The notes under the pieces are model-generated. The model had not been told where the DNA came from. It worked only from the letters and a program-made list of their open reading frames with translations, and ran no database searches. A DNA stretch of 64,000 nucleotides from Leishmania donovani (Eukaryota; Euglenozoa; Kinetoplastea; Trypanosomatida; Trypanosomatidae). Where the stretch lies: contig NC_018253.1 in NCBI RefSeq assembly GCF_000227135.1, positions 949,584 to 1,013,583 of the forward strand, read 5' to 3'. Shown here in pieces: positions 41,035 through 51,355 of this stretch. Both the position numbers and the translations under genes were made by a program. Position 1 is the stretch's first letter. Every line of letters begins with the position of its first letter.

Positions 41035-41951
41035 GGGTGACTCGCAGCGGCAGCGTGGCGTGAAGACGGTGTGCTGCCTGTCACTGCGCTCGCGTTGTGG
41101 CGTGCCCCTCCCCCGCCCCCGCCTGTGCTTGCTGNNNNNNNNNNNNNNNNNNNNNNNNNNNNNNNNNNNNNNNNNNNNNNNNNNNNNNNNNNNNNNNNNN
41201 NNNNNNNNNNNNNNNNNNNNNNNNNNNNNNNNNNNNNNNNNNNNNNNNNNNNNNNNNNNNNNNNNNNNNNNNNNNNNNNNNNNNNNNNNNNNNNNNNNNN
41301 NNNNNNNNNNNNNNNNNNNNNNNNNNNNNNNNNNNNNNNNNNNNNNNNNNNNNNNNNNNNNNNNNNNNNNNNNNNNNNNNNNNNNNNNNNNNNNNNNNNN
41401 NNNNNNNNNNNNNNNNNNNNNNNNNNNNNNNNNNNNNNNNNNNNNNNNNNNNNNNNNNNNNNNNNNNNNNNNNNNNNNNNNNNNNNNNNNNNNNNNNNNN
41501 NNNNNNNNNNNNNNNNNNNNNNNNNNNNNNNNNNNNNNNNNNNNNNNNNNNNNNNNNNNNNNNNNNNNNNNNNNNNNNNNNNNNNNNNNNNNNNNNNNNN
41601 NNNNNNNNNNNNNNNNNNNNNNNNNNNNNNNNNNNNNNNNNNNNNNNNNNNNNNNNNNNNNNNNNNNNNNNNNNNNNNNNNNNNNNNNNNNNNNNNNNNN
41701 NNNNNNNNNNNNNNNNNNNNNNNNNNNNNNNNNNNNNNNNNNNNNNNNNNNNNNNNNNNNNNGAGGTCCGTGTGGCGCCGACCGCGCGGCAGGTATGCGA
41801 GGAGGGGGCGAGGAGGGACGGGCAGAGTCTGTTAGACTCGTGACCCAGTTCGACGACAGGCCGGCTCGTCCGTGACGACCCGGATGGGGCCGCGGTGCGA
41901 CAGAGGTGTGGTGAGCTGTGGTTGTGCGCGCGTACGCTTGCGGACTTGTTG
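41035..41951 (+). mobile_element. Dispersed repeat B copy 1, middle unsequenced
   Basis: The left edge is GGGTGACTCGCAGCGG and the right edge is GCGGACTTGTTG, both shared with the copy at 52161-53081. The 628-N run replaces the part that is 631 bases long in the complete copy, so this copy is almost certainly full length (about 917 bp). The last 60 bases match the 3' end of the retroposon relic at 36.5 kb, which ties repeat B to the ingi/SIDER group. No poly-A tail is seen. Confidence 0.65.
41135..41762. other. 628-N assembly gap inside repeat B
   Basis: The gap length agrees within three bases with the corresponding segment of the complete repeat at 52261-52891, which suggests a gap sized from data and a full repeat beneath it. 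Confidence 0.8.
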
Positions 41952-42189
41952 CTGCGAACGACTCGTAAAAAGAATATTCTGGAACGACGGTGTGAACTTG
42001 CGGTGGCGTCGTCTCCAGCTGCACAACTCTCGACGAGGTTGTGTTGTGCAGCCGCAAGGTTGCGCTGGATTCACCAGTGCTGCCACGGCGCTCCTCTATG
42101 CAAATGACGGTTGGGGGTTCTCATGGATTTGGTATGCCTTGCCTGCCTCTAGCGGACTTTCGGATGATGCACTCTTTTGTTGCCCGCTG

Positions 42190-42222
42190 TTTTTTTTTTT
42201 TTTTTGACTCATCCAGCTTTAG
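42190..42222 (+). promoter_or_regulatory. Probable spliced-leader acceptor for the helical-repeat gene
   Basis: A run of 16 T bases (42190-42205) is followed by AG at 42215-42216 and 42221-42222, only 9-15 bases before ATG 42232. This is a strong trans-splicing layout, inferred from sequence only. Confidence 0.55.
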
Positions 42223-42231
42223 CATGACACG

Positions 42232-44598
42232 ATGCCTGGCACCCGCTCACTGGAAACGGTGTCAAAGGCTTTGCGTCGCCGCGCGCAGTTGCAGCGGTGG
42301 CAGCGGCAGTCACAAATGGCGCGTGCGTCAGGCGCGGCAGCGGCTGTGGGAGCCGCAAGCTGCACGCAGGCGGATCGCGCGTTACGTCCGCACTACCAGG
42401 TGACATCAGCGTCGCCGTTGGACACGTCGACAAGCTGGTCTTCTGCGCTGGCATGGAGTCGGGAGAACGCGGAAGTAGGTATGGGTAAAACCCTTCAGCA
42501 TGCGTATCAGATGCGGGATAGAGCCCGGTCGTCTCCGCCGCTGCAGCGTCGCCTCGCCGAGTATCTGCGCTGCTCCACGAGCAAGGCGGAGGCAGCGGAG
42601 GCGTTTTTCCTCGTCGCTCGCTCGCATCACGAGGCGCTGACGCCAGCTACCATTTCCGAGTTCACCAGCACAATGTTGCGGCACCACGTAGCTGCGCAGA
42701 TGGGCGCAAAGACCTACACGGTGGCGCTCGCGGACGCCGTCGGAGTCGCAGGCGAAAGCCCATGGAACAACGTGGAGCCGGCAGAGGCGCGGGCCTTCGC
42801 TCTCTATCAGGCGCGCCGCCTTGAGCGGTACGCTGTGAGGGGCACGTCCTTTCAGGAGCAGCTCGGTTTGACGCTGGAGGGCGCAGACAACACAGTTGTC
42901 GCCCTCACGGAACACCAGATGCGCAAAGGTGCCGCCGTGGCGAGTGCGCTGCCCGTGTCGTGCGACGCCCTTGTCGAGCTCGTTCACCTCGACGTGTCGT
43001 GGTCCACCGCGCTGCAGGTGCACACGTACGCAAAGGAGGTGACACGCGTCGACCCACCTGCTGACATGACGGCACGTTTGATGGGGCTCATGACCGGGTA
43101 CAAGACGAACGCCCTTGGCTCGCGCCCGTGGGAGATGGCGCTGGAGTTGTACGACAGACTGCTGGAAAGCGGCTACGATGTACCGCTGGATGCCCACACA
43201 GCCGCCTTAGACGCCGTTTGGCGCAGTGGGGAGAGTTTTGTGAAACCGCACAACTCTTTGTCCCCCACCGATCGCGATTGCATGTGGAATGCCCTGGTGC
43301 GCATCCGTGAGCGTGTGCCAGACGCGCAGGTGATGGGCGACGCCGGGTGCCGCTTCACCGAGGCTCTTATCAAGGCAGCTGGAGCAGCAGGGCGGTGGGA
43401 GGCGGCCTTGCAACTTCTCAGTGACATGGACGTCACATTGGCCGCCACTTCGCATCGTCTGTTGGTGCCGACCGCCGAATCCTTTCTGTTTGCGATGGCA
43501 TCGTGCAACGCCGCGCACAACGCGGCCCATGCCAGCGCCCTGTATGAGACCTTCAGTGCGTTGTACACGTTGCGCAGTGCTCACCCTGAGGCGCTGCTGG
43601 CGTACTTGCAGTCGCTTCGAAATGTGGAGCACCTGTCGGCCCATATCGGGACGCAAGTGGAGGGGCTTGTGATGGATGGCAAAGGACTGGATCGGCCGTG
43701 CTGCGTGGTGTGCCTGCAGCTCCTGTCGAGCCAGCGCGTGCACACGAAGCAGGCGGCGAAGTGGAGGATCGCACAGAGACTGCTGCGGATGTACGACAGC
43801 AACCCGTGGCCGCAGCAGCCGCCGGTGAGAAAGGCAGAGCTGCAGACAGTGTTTCGCTGCTGTCACCTCATCGCGGCAAGCAGCGTTAACGACGCGAAAG
43901 TGTCCGCTTCTGCGTCGGCTCCCTGTTCGCTGGTCACCGAGTTGCGCGCGTACCTGGTCTCTGTGTTTGGGCGCGACTCCTGCGAGTGCCAGTGGCTTGA
44001 CGATACCGAGGTTTACTCACTTCTCACCACACAGAGCTGGGAGTGCGCCCTTTCCATTTACCAGCGGCAGGTGACGCAGCGCCCGCCAGCTCGCGTGACG
44101 GACCTCCCCATCCCGCTGCGCCAGGTGCGCCACATGTTCGCGCAGACGCTGCTACGCTGCTCCCGCGCTGCAACTGGCGAGGAGGGGGAGAGTGACAAAT
44201 TCCTCCTGGATGAGGAGCGGGAGGCACAGGAGCGGGCGAAGACGATTGACTTTTTGGCATTCGCCGTGCGCACCGTCCGGGAGGTGTACGCGGGCACGGG
44301 TGACACAGTATCCCTCGGTATCGTCGCGGAGCTGCTGCTCCACCAAGCGTTGCACGCACCGCGTGCACGCGAGCGGCAGCAGTTGGCACTGGACGCGATG
44401 CGAGAGCTGTCGTGTGGCTTGGCCAGCGCCGTGACCCCGCGGCTGATCGACCTCGTCGCGCAGGCCCTCTCCCTCACGGAGGAGCATGTCCAGAGCGTCC
44501 TCGTTGACGGCAGTGCGCAGCTGCGTGCAAAGGCGTTGGAGCGGGATGGACATCGACGCATACGCTCGAGTGGCTGCCTCGAGACGATTTTCACATGA
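42232..44598 (+). CDS. Large alpha-helical repeat protein, possibly organellar RNA-associated
   Basis: The protein has 788 residues from ATG 42232, fixed by the strong splice acceptor just upstream. The N-terminus is basic with Arg, Ser and Gln and few acidic residues up to about 45, like a mitochondrial targeting sequence. The rest is helical, with repeated paired-helix units such as A-L-E-L-Y-D-R-L-L-E-S-G-Y and A-L-Q-L-L-S-D-M and matching hydrophobic spacing. This recalls pentatricopeptide or similar alpha-solenoid repeats, which are abundant in kinetoplastid mitochondria and usually bind RNA. The repeats are too diverged to count by eye. There is no membrane span or catalytic motif. Confidence 0.75.
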   Translation: MPGTRSLETVSKALRRRAQLQRWQRQSQMARASGAAAAVGAASCTQADRALRPHYQVTSASPLDTSTSWSSALAWSRENAEVGMGKTLQHAYQMRDRARSSPPLQRRLAEYLRCSTSKAEAAEAFFLVARSHHEALTPATISEFTSTMLRHHVAAQMGAKTYTVALADAVGVAGESPWNNVEPAEARAFALYQARRLERYAVRGTSFQEQLGLTLEGADNTVVALTEHQMRKGAAVASALPVSCDALVELVHLDVSWSTALQVHTYAKEVTRVDPPADMTARLMGLMTGYKTNALGSRPWEMALELYDRLLESGYDVPLDAHTAALDAVWRSGESFVKPHNSLSPTDRDCMWNALVRIRERVPDAQVMGDAGCRFTEALIKAAGAAGRWEAALQLLSDMDVTLAATSHRLLVPTAESFLFAMASCNAAHNAAHASALYETFSALYTLRSAHPEALLAYLQSLRNVEHLSAHIGTQVEGLVMDGKGLDRPCCVVCLQLLSSQRVHTKQAAKWRIAQRLLRMYDSNPWPQQPPVRKAELQTVFRCCHLIAASSVNDAKVSASASAPCSLVTELRAYLVSVFGRDSCECQWLDDTEVYSLLTTQSWECALSIYQRQVTQRPPARVTDLPIPLRQVRHMFAQTLLRCSRAATGEEGESDKFLLDEEREAQERAKTIDFLAFAVRTVREVYAGTGDTVSLGIVAELLLHQALHAPRARERQQLALDAMRELSCGLASAVTPRLIDLVAQALSLTEEHVQSVLVDGSAQLRAKALERDGHRRIRSSGCLETIFT

Positions 44599-45021
44599 TA
44601 ATGTACCATGGGTGCGGCGTGCTCGAGCGGGGCTGCTGCTACGCATAGAGGCAAGGGCAGCAAATGCGCAGGGGTGCATGTGCGTGTGCGCGCACATGTG
44701 CTTGCGTGTGTGTGTGGGGGGCGCAGGGGCTCTTCTCTTTCCTTCTCGTGTGTCCCCGTTGCTCTGGGCGGCTCGTGCGGCCGTTTACCCCGGCTCACAT
44801 TTGCTTTGCCGGCTTTGCGTTCTTCCCGTTGTGGTAGTCGACAAACTGCAGAGGAGCACGCCAGTGGCGACGTTCCATCGTCGCACATCTCGCGTCCATC
44901 GCTTCCTGCTTCGGTGCTGTTGGTAACGGCACGCAGACGTGACTTCTCTCACATCCTGAGGTTTTGTTCACTTCCTTTGCTCCTTCCGATCCCAGTCCCC
45001 GCTGTGCCCCCCATCGCCGTG
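44599..45021 (+). other. Intergenic spacer
   Basis: About 420 bases with TG-rich runs (44675-44720) and no supported gene. Confidence 0.55.
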
Positions 45022-45640
45022 ATGGAGCAGCGGATACATCCCTCTGAGCTGTTCGCAGAGCCGGAAAACGCTAGCCATCGTTCAACATCATTTGTGAGCT
45101 ATGTGTGCTGCCGCAGGAGGCGCAGTTGCTAGGCAGACACTGGCTTCTGGCGTCCCCGGCAGACTTCGTCGGCACCCAGCCGCTTATTCTGTGTGCCTCT
45201 GCCGACCTCTCGCTGCGCGGTTTTTGCGTTTTCTCGAGAGCTGCAGCGCGCAGCGGCGACACAGGCGACGCATGCAGGTGCCGAAACGCTTCAGATGCAG
45301 CTGGAGGATGTGAGCCGGCGCGGCGGTGACGGTGGCACTGCTGCGTGCGCAGGGAAGGCAACCGGTGTAAAACGGCGACCGCGACGGCGGCTTCTTTCTG
45401 CACCTTTGTGCTTCACAGGTGCCATCTAATGGCTCTCACGAGATGCTGCGTGCTCTTGCGAGCAGCGGAGCAGACCTGGCAGCAGCAGCTTCTCGTGAGA
45501 CCACCACACAGCAGATGCTGCGGGACAGTGGCGTCGTGGCCGGCGCGTGTGAATCAATGTCGGAAGTTGCACAATACCACTGAACCGGTTGCTCCAGCGG
45601 CATGAAGCAGTTGGTGAGAGGCTGTCGAAGTGCGCGTGCA
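45022..45640 (+). pseudogene. Possible broken coiled-coil gene
   Basis: Short coding-like pieces follow each other in changing frames. ATG 45022 reads to a stop at 45132. Another register continues from about 45105. A coiled-coil piece rich in Ala/Gln/Glu/Leu lies at about 45235-45330. A helical piece (E-M-L-R-A-L-A-S-S-G-A-D-L) lies at 45431-45582. A last helix (N-R-L-L-Q-R-H-E-A-V-G-E-R-L) lies at about 45583-45630. Four or more frame changes would be needed. GC-rich spacers can mimic this, so the call is weak. No family is recognised. Confidence 0.3.
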
Positions 45641-46528
45641 TGCGTCTGCGTTGGCGTGCTTTCGTGCCCCCCCCCCCCCACCCACCACCACCGAGGAGCC
45701 GTGGGCTCGGCTTTTTGTCTCTCTTCTCTGCACTCTCGCATGGCTCTTGCGCACCACACGCAAGCCCAACCCCGTCGGGTGTGGTGCGCGCCACTGAACG
45801 AGCGCGGCGGCGAGACACACACACGCGCGCACATCAAATGAAAGCAAAGCTGATTATGCGAAAGAATGGAGAAGGGAACGTAAACGGCGCGTGCGCGCCT
45901 CATCCTCCTCTTCTCTTCCGCTTCACCCGCCGCCTTACCTCCATGCGTGATACCGTGTCTTGCCCCTCTCTCCCCGTCCTCTGTGCCTCGCCCGCCACCG
46001 CCTCTTCCCTCCTCTGCGAACTCCGCGTCTCCTGCCTTGCTGCTCCACTTCTCACCGACACATCGTGCCTCCCTTTTCGCCTTGCCGCTGGCGCCCTGCT
46101 CTCCATCGCCACCTTCACACGGATGCGTCCATACAGATCGACGCTCTCTCTCTCTTCCTCTTCTTCTGTCGCCGCTGCCACTCCTTCGAACGCTTTACCA
46201 ACAACGACGACCGCGACCACAGCACTGCTCTCCTCATTCGCCGCTTTTTGCTTCACTTCCACCTCTCACCCTTTCCGATTTCTTTCTCTTTCTCTCCTTC
46301 GTCCTCGTCGTCGCCAGCTGTCGTACACTCTCGTCAAGGCTCTACCACGCGCGCACGCACACATCATTGCACACGCGTGACGACCCCGTCTGCACTCAAA
46401 AAAAGCGCGATAACACCCTGAAAGGGCGGCGTTCGGCTGTCGCGTGTTCTCTCCCGTGTACCCCCCCCCCCCGCCATTCGCGCACGTTGGCGGCAACTCG
46501 CCCGCTTCTCTTTTTTTCGCCAGTGAAA
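45641..46528 (+). other. Intergenic spacer
   Basis: C/T-rich spacer, including a C run at 45667-45679 and another at 46462-46471. No gene is supported. The last 20 bases form the splice acceptor of the next gene. Confidence 0.6.
46501..46523 (+). promoter_or_regulatory. Probable spliced-leader acceptor with a 5-base 5' UTR
   Basis: A tract ending CTCTTTTTTTCGCCAG puts AG at 46522-46523, just five bases before ATG 46529. The tract is the best in the region. Use of this AG is inferred. Confidence 0.5.
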
Positions 46529-46813
46529 ATGGTTACGACCGTCAAGGTTGAGATTCCACGCGAGAGTATTATGAAGCCGTCGTACATGGACGACGTCTAC
46601 CTGCTCAACCAGTTTGACGGCGTCAATGACAATCCGCAGGAGGACGGTCTGCCACTGCGCAAGTGGATCCTGCGCGAGGTCCACGAGGTGCTCGCGAAGA
46701 ATCCGAGGAAGACGGAGGTTGTCGTGAAGCTCAAGTCGGACAAGAGTGCCCGCACCGAGTTCGCTGTCGCGATCATCGGCGATTACGTCCCCAACTACCT
46801 CCACCAGAGCTGA
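46529..46813 (+). CDS. Small conserved-looking hypothetical protein
   Basis: The protein has 94 residues from ATG 46529, directly after a strong acceptor tract. It is soluble, with an acidic middle (Asp/Asn/Glu near 30-45), a helix W-I-L-R-E-V-H-E-V-L and a strand pair around E-V-V-V-K-L-K-S and F-A-V-A-I-I-G-D-Y. No membrane span, Cys pairs or known motif is present. A frame that opens far upstream at about 45947 is spacer-like and is not included. I do not recognise the family. The compact fold and good codon use argue that it is real. Confidence 0.7.
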   Translation: MVTTVKVEIPRESIMKPSYMDDVYLLNQFDGVNDNPQEDGLPLRKWILREVHEVLAKNPRKTEVVVKLKSDKSARTEFAVAIIGDYVPNYLHQS

Positions 46814-48364
46814 AAGGCCGCCGCCGGCTGTGGCGCAGCAGGAGAAAACGAACTGATAAGGCGAAGGCCAATCAAGACCTGAAAAGCTGTGAGTGCGTGC
46901 CTGTGTGTGTGAAATGAGTGCCTGAGGAGCGGTGGCACTTCGCCACGAAGCTGCGCGCTTCCTCTTCATAGCATCACCCGCCGAAGGAATTCGGTGTTGT
47001 GGCGAAGGCCCACTTTAGCACGACGGTGCGGTCTTTATCTTGCCTTTGCATGCGGGTGTGTGCCGGTGGTGAACACTGTCTGTATGCCTTCTAGGGGCGG
47101 CTATGGTAGTAGGTGGGCGCGTGGCGCACTCCCCGCGGCTGTGAGCGGAGAGCCAGGTGCGAGAGGGGCATCGGGACAGGAAAGAGTCGGCGTCTGGATG
47201 CGGCTATCGCAGGGTGCTCTTCCTGCTTTCTCTCTTGCTTTCTCTTCCAAAGTCGCGCGTGTCGTTTTGTGCTCCTTACAGGGCACGATGCGGCGATACA
47301 CGCGCGCAGTTCGCGTCTTTGGCTGCGCGGCAGCATTTTATGCTATCCTGCTTCTCTTTTCTGTGCATCCGTGCATCTGTGAAGGCGGTGAGGGCTGCAG
47401 CCGAAGTCTTACACAGGTTTTGCTCTCATTCCCTTTCTAAGTCTGAGCCCTTCCCACCTTTGCCTCGCTCCACCATCAACGTTGCCTGCCGCGCGTGTGT
47501 GTCTGCTTCGCGTTTCTCTTCACCACTACTTTGCTAGCGTTCTGTCTGTCTTGCCAACGACGGTGGCTGCGCGCGTCTATCTTTCTTTGTCTAGCTTGTT
47601 TTGTATATATTTCTAGTTTCTCTGTGTATGTGCGCGCTCATGGAAGCCGGCGTGTGCTGAGACGTACAAGCACCACCAGACCTGGTAGAAGCGCGACGGA
47701 GGTGTGCTCCTCTGCGAATCTGGTGGTGGTGGGGGTGCAAGGACACACTTACGTGGTGCACGCCTCTTGGCGTTTCGGATGCCACCGTGCTCGGAAAGGC
47801 GCATCAGACTCGCACCCACGCGCGTATACGGAAGCTCACACGACAAACCTGTGCATATGGTCTCTCCGTTGACGCTATTTTTCTCTTACTTTGTCAGTGC
47901 TTGTCAGCGCGCAAGGATGCAGACGAAACACACATACACACACACACACACACCTATATGTATGTACACATAATGTGCAAGAGTGGAAGGGCTGCGCCTG
48001 TTCAGCACACAGCGGAGGAAAACCTGTAAAGATCATGTATTCACGGCGCATGAACCGATGTGAAAGCTCTGCGGACGACACAACCGACCTTTTTGAACAC
48101 TCTCTCACCTGGAGAGCGTCGTCAGCCCTCTGCGGGTCCACCACCTTGAACCGCCCTTATTTGACAGCCTCCCATGTCTCTCTCCACCGTCACCGATAAC
48201 CACGACATCACCCGCACCGTGCTTGCATCTCCTCAGGGACCTCACCGCACGTGTACTCACATCCACGAGGCCTGACAGTGCGAGCACGGTAGCGCTTCTT
48301 GTGTTCCTTTCATCAGCTTAGTTTTTGGAACTCACGTACTGTGCGCAGTGCGCTCCGCCTTGCC
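46814..48364 (+). other. Intergenic spacer
   Basis: About 1.55 kb without a supported gene. A CA microsatellite lies at about 47928-47953, and T-rich sequence with AG at 48315-48316 lies upstream of the next ATG. Confidence 0.6.
47928..47953. repeat. (CA)n microsatellite
   Basis: A CA tract with one interruption is seen directly in the spacer. Confidence 0.9.
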
Positions 48365-48625
48365 ATGCCGCCGCGCACCTCGACCCTTGTGTACGAAGGC
48401 GAACCATACTGGATGATGTGCTTGCGTGAGTACGTCATCCCTGGTGTCGTGTTCATCGTTATGCTGCACTACCTTATTGCCCATGTCTTTCTGCCAATGC
48501 GTCGCATTATCCGACCAACTCGTCAGTCTCCTGAGGAAGTAACGGGCGCACAAGACGGCGGCGAAGCGGCCAGCAGTGATCATGTTTCGGCGCGATCCTG
48601 CTCAAAGGCGAAGAAGGGAGCGTAG
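48365..48625 (+). CDS. Small single-pass membrane protein
   Basis: The protein has 86 residues from ATG 48365, about 50 bases after a likely splice acceptor (AG 48315-48316). One hydrophobic span lies at about 24-46 (V-I-P-G-V-V-F-I-V-M-L-H-Y-L-I-A). It is followed by a basic stretch R-R-I-I-R-P-T-R and a Ser/Glu/Lys-rich tail. The positive charges after the span suggest the C-terminus faces the cytosol or matrix. Size and layout resemble small respiratory-complex or ER subunits, but no family is recognised. Confidence 0.6.
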   Translation: MPPRTSTLVYEGEPYWMMCLREYVIPGVVFIVMLHYLIAHVFLPMRRIIRPTRQSPEEVTGAQDGGEAASSDHVSARSCSKAKKGA

Positions 48626-49804
48626 CGTGCGATGGATGTCGCGTGCACACGCTCGCGTTTCTCACTATCATGCCGTGCGTATCGACCGAGGATAAGTAGA
48701 AGAGCGCCGCCGTGTCGATGGCGTGATGCTGTCCGTCGGTGTGGCGATGTGTGTATATGTGTGCTCCTTGCCATTTGGCATCACAGCCTCGTCACCGTGG
48801 CGTCTCTGGCGGATTCTGCTTCTTCGCACCTCGCGCTTCCCTCCGTACCTGAGCCTTGGGAAAGGCTCGCGCCGCCACAGCCACAGCCGTTCATCTGATG
48901 CGCAAACAATGCGGAGAATCACATTCCCACGAACTGGGCAGGCCCACGAGAGCGAGGGAGGGGGAGGGCAGGGAGGTGTGCCAGGTAGCGATGCATTAAA
49001 TAGCGTGCGCATGGCTCTCTAAGGGAACACACCGGATCGTTAGCATGGCACAGTCAGTGTCCCCCTCCGGCTTGCTCTGTCGGTCTGTCTATGTCGACTG
49101 CAACGCCGTTGTGGCACCGCTCTCATCTTGCTTTTATTTCCTTCATGCTCCGCAGCGTATCATCTTAAGGAATGAAGCGCAGTGCGTCGCTCGCTCTTGG
49201 AAAGATGTCTTTGTGTGCCCCTTCCTCCCCCTGTGCTGGTATTGCAGTGCTCCCTTCCATCGAGTGCGTGCGCGTGCAGCTCTCCGCATGTTGGATGCAA
49301 GAGACGTGCGGCCGGCTCATCCCCCCCCCCTCTTCCCCGACGGCCCTATCGGTTGGCGGGAACACCACTGCAGCCGTCGCCAGAAGGCTGGCTGCTGAGC
49401 CTGTTCTCTCATCGTTCAAGCAGAGCATTGCATGTGTTTCTCTCAGTCTGTGTTTTTGTGCGCGCGCGGCGGTGGCGACGCGTGCACGCACTCGCCCCTG
49501 CTTTTTCTTGCTGCCAACACAACCGCTGTCTCTTTCCCACACTGCTGTCCTCTGGTTCACATGTTTTCGTAGCGCTGTACTCCTCTCTTGGCGCCCGTGC
49601 TGTCGCTGGAGCGCATTAAAATCGCATTCACCGCTCAGCTGTTCCACCGCGCACGCCCACGCTCCACACACGCGCTCTTCACCCCACATCTGCCACTGCT
49701 GTACACACGTGCTGGCATCCGCCAAAGACCCGCTCGTCCCCGTCGTTCTCGATTCTGCCTCGTTTCTGCCCTCTCAACAGGAGGGCTGTGCGACACCAGG
49801 CAAA
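48626..49804 (+). other. Intergenic spacer
   Basis: About 1.18 kb with no supported gene. The next frame is open back to 49172, but that part has spacer composition. C/T-rich sequence ends in AG at 49779-49780, about 24 bases before ATG 49805. Confidence 0.6.
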
Positions 49805-51355
49805 ATGACGGATGCGCTTGCGAAGCCGATCCGTGTGTGCGTGCTGGCGTGCTCCTACGAGGGCTCTGACAGCGAACTGAGGGCTTACGAAGGCGATCTG
49901 ATACAGACCCCGCAGAACTACTTCTGCTCCGAGGATGCGCAGTGCACATTCCACCTCGAGCTGATCAAGAAGGCAACCACGTACCGCCAGATACGGCAGC
50001 TCGTCATGTCCGGCAAGTTCGACGTCTTCTACAACCAGTGCGATGGCGCTAAGGACGAGGACCGCGCCGGCGTTGAGGTGGTGGAGGCGCTGGAGGAGTT
50101 CAAGGTACCGTACACCGGGGCCATATCCAAGTACTACGAGATGTCGAAGCCGGATATGAAGCTGGTGGCGTACTACTACAACATCGCGACCGCCAACTAC
50201 GTCGTGCTGGAGCCGGGCGCTGACATCGAGAGGCTGTGCGGTGATCTTCAGTTCCCTTGCATCATCAAGCACATCTCCGGCTACAGCAGTGTCGGGATGG
50301 ACAAGAGCTGCAAAGTGCACGACATGGCGCAGCTGGTGGACCGGGCGACACGCTTCATGGCAGAATACCAGTTTGCGCTGGTCGAGGAGTTTGTCAGCGG
50401 CGACGAGGCGACGATTCTCGCCTGCAGCGACTCTACCCAGCCGGAGGGGGTGCGGGTGTTCCCGCCGGTGCAGGTCGCCTTCCCTGAAGGCGAGGACTTC
50501 AAGCACTTTCAGCTCAAGTGGGCCTCGTACGAGGGGATGCAGTGGACGCAGGTGCCCCAGGAGGATCCGGCGTTGCAGAACATGATCGACATCGCCCGCT
50601 GCGCCTTCAAGCGCATGATGGGCGGCATCGGTTACGGCCGCATCGACGTCCGCATTGACCGCCAGAACAACAACAGAGTTGTCTTTCTCGAGATCAACCC
50701 CAACTGCGGCATCATGTACCCGTACGGCCAGGAGGGGTCGGCAGATTGGATATTGCGACTCAACAAGGGCTTTCAGCAGCGCGAGTTTGCCATGCTGCAG
50801 ATCCGTGAGGCGATTACCCGCTGCCAGCAGCAGCGGCTCTTGTACGTCCGTCGATTTGACCCGGTGCGCGGTTACCACCTGCGCGCGGCGGAGGACATCA
50901 GCGTTGGCACGATCATCTTCCAGGACGAGTGCCGTCCCGTGCGGCTGTGCACAAAGCCGTACGCGCGACAGCACTTTTCAAAGGCGGACTACGTGGACTT
51001 CCAGCACAACGCCTGGCCAGTCGGGCGCGACGGGCACTACTACGCGCTGTGGGACCACGACCCAGCCCAGTGGCGTGCCTTCAACCACTCCTGCGAGCCC
51101 AACATGTCCTTTGCGCCGATGCGGTCGCTTGACGTCGTGGCGCTGCGCAACATTCCAAAAGGCGAGGAGCTGACAATGGACTACCGGCAGTTCATGGACT
51201 CCACCATGCCTGGGTTCCAGTGCAACTGCGGCACCGAGAAGTGCGAAGGGTTCGTGTCACCAGGCTCCCTCACTGACTCGCCAACGACGAAGATTGCGAG
51301 CCAGCCCACCGTGGTAATGCACCAAAATATAGCCGCGAACCTGAACCTCATCTAG
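49805..51355 (+). CDS. ATP-grasp / SET-domain fusion protein
   Basis: The protein has 516 residues from ATG 49805. Residues 1 to about 340 match the D-Ala-D-Ala-ligase type of ATP-grasp. There is a Rossmann-like start, a central P-C-I-I-K-H strand with the ATP-binding Lys, an E-E-F-V-S-G-D-E strand, and G-R-I-D-V-R with F-L-E-I-N-P-N-C-G-I (about 277-302), which supplies the metal ligands. A SET domain follows from about 358, with N-H-S-C at 427-430 and G-E-E-L-T-M-D-Y at 454-461. A post-SET Cys cluster C-N-C-G-T-E-K-C begins at 473. SET proteins methylate lysines using S-adenosylmethionine, and ATP-grasp enzymes ligate carboxylates to amines. Both sets of motifs look intact. The joint substrate is unknown. 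Confidence 0.9.
   Translation: MTDALAKPIRVCVLACSYEGSDSELRAYEGDLIQTPQNYFCSEDAQCTFHLELIKKATTYRQIRQLVMSGKFDVFYNQCDGAKDEDRAGVEVVEALEEFKVPYTGAISKYYEMSKPDMKLVAYYYNIATANYVVLEPGADIERLCGDLQFPCIIKHISGYSSVGMDKSCKVHDMAQLVDRATRFMAEYQFALVEEFVSGDEATILACSDSTQPEGVRVFPPVQVAFPEGEDFKHFQLKWASYEGMQWTQVPQEDPALQNMIDIARCAFKRMMGGIGYGRIDVRIDRQNNNRVVFLEINPNCGIMYPYGQEGSADWILRLNKGFQQREFAMLQIREAITRCQQQRLLYVRRFDPVRGYHLRAAEDISVGTIIFQDECRPVRLCTKPYARQHFSKADYVDFQHNAWPVGRDGHYYALWDHDPAQWRAFNHSCEPNMSFAPMRSLDVVALRNIPKGEELTMDYRQFMDSTMPGFQCNCGTEKCEGFVSPGSLTDSPTTKIASQPTVVMHQNIAANLNLI

Noticed and set aside
39477..41951. SLACS or TATE site-specific elements
   Set aside because: No spliced-leader target sequence, telomeric repeat or recombinase/reverse transcriptase motif accompanies these repeats.
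40342..42057. 571-codon minus-strand frame
   Set aside because: Over a third of it is N. The remaining ends have no recognisable domain and lie opposite repeat DNA.
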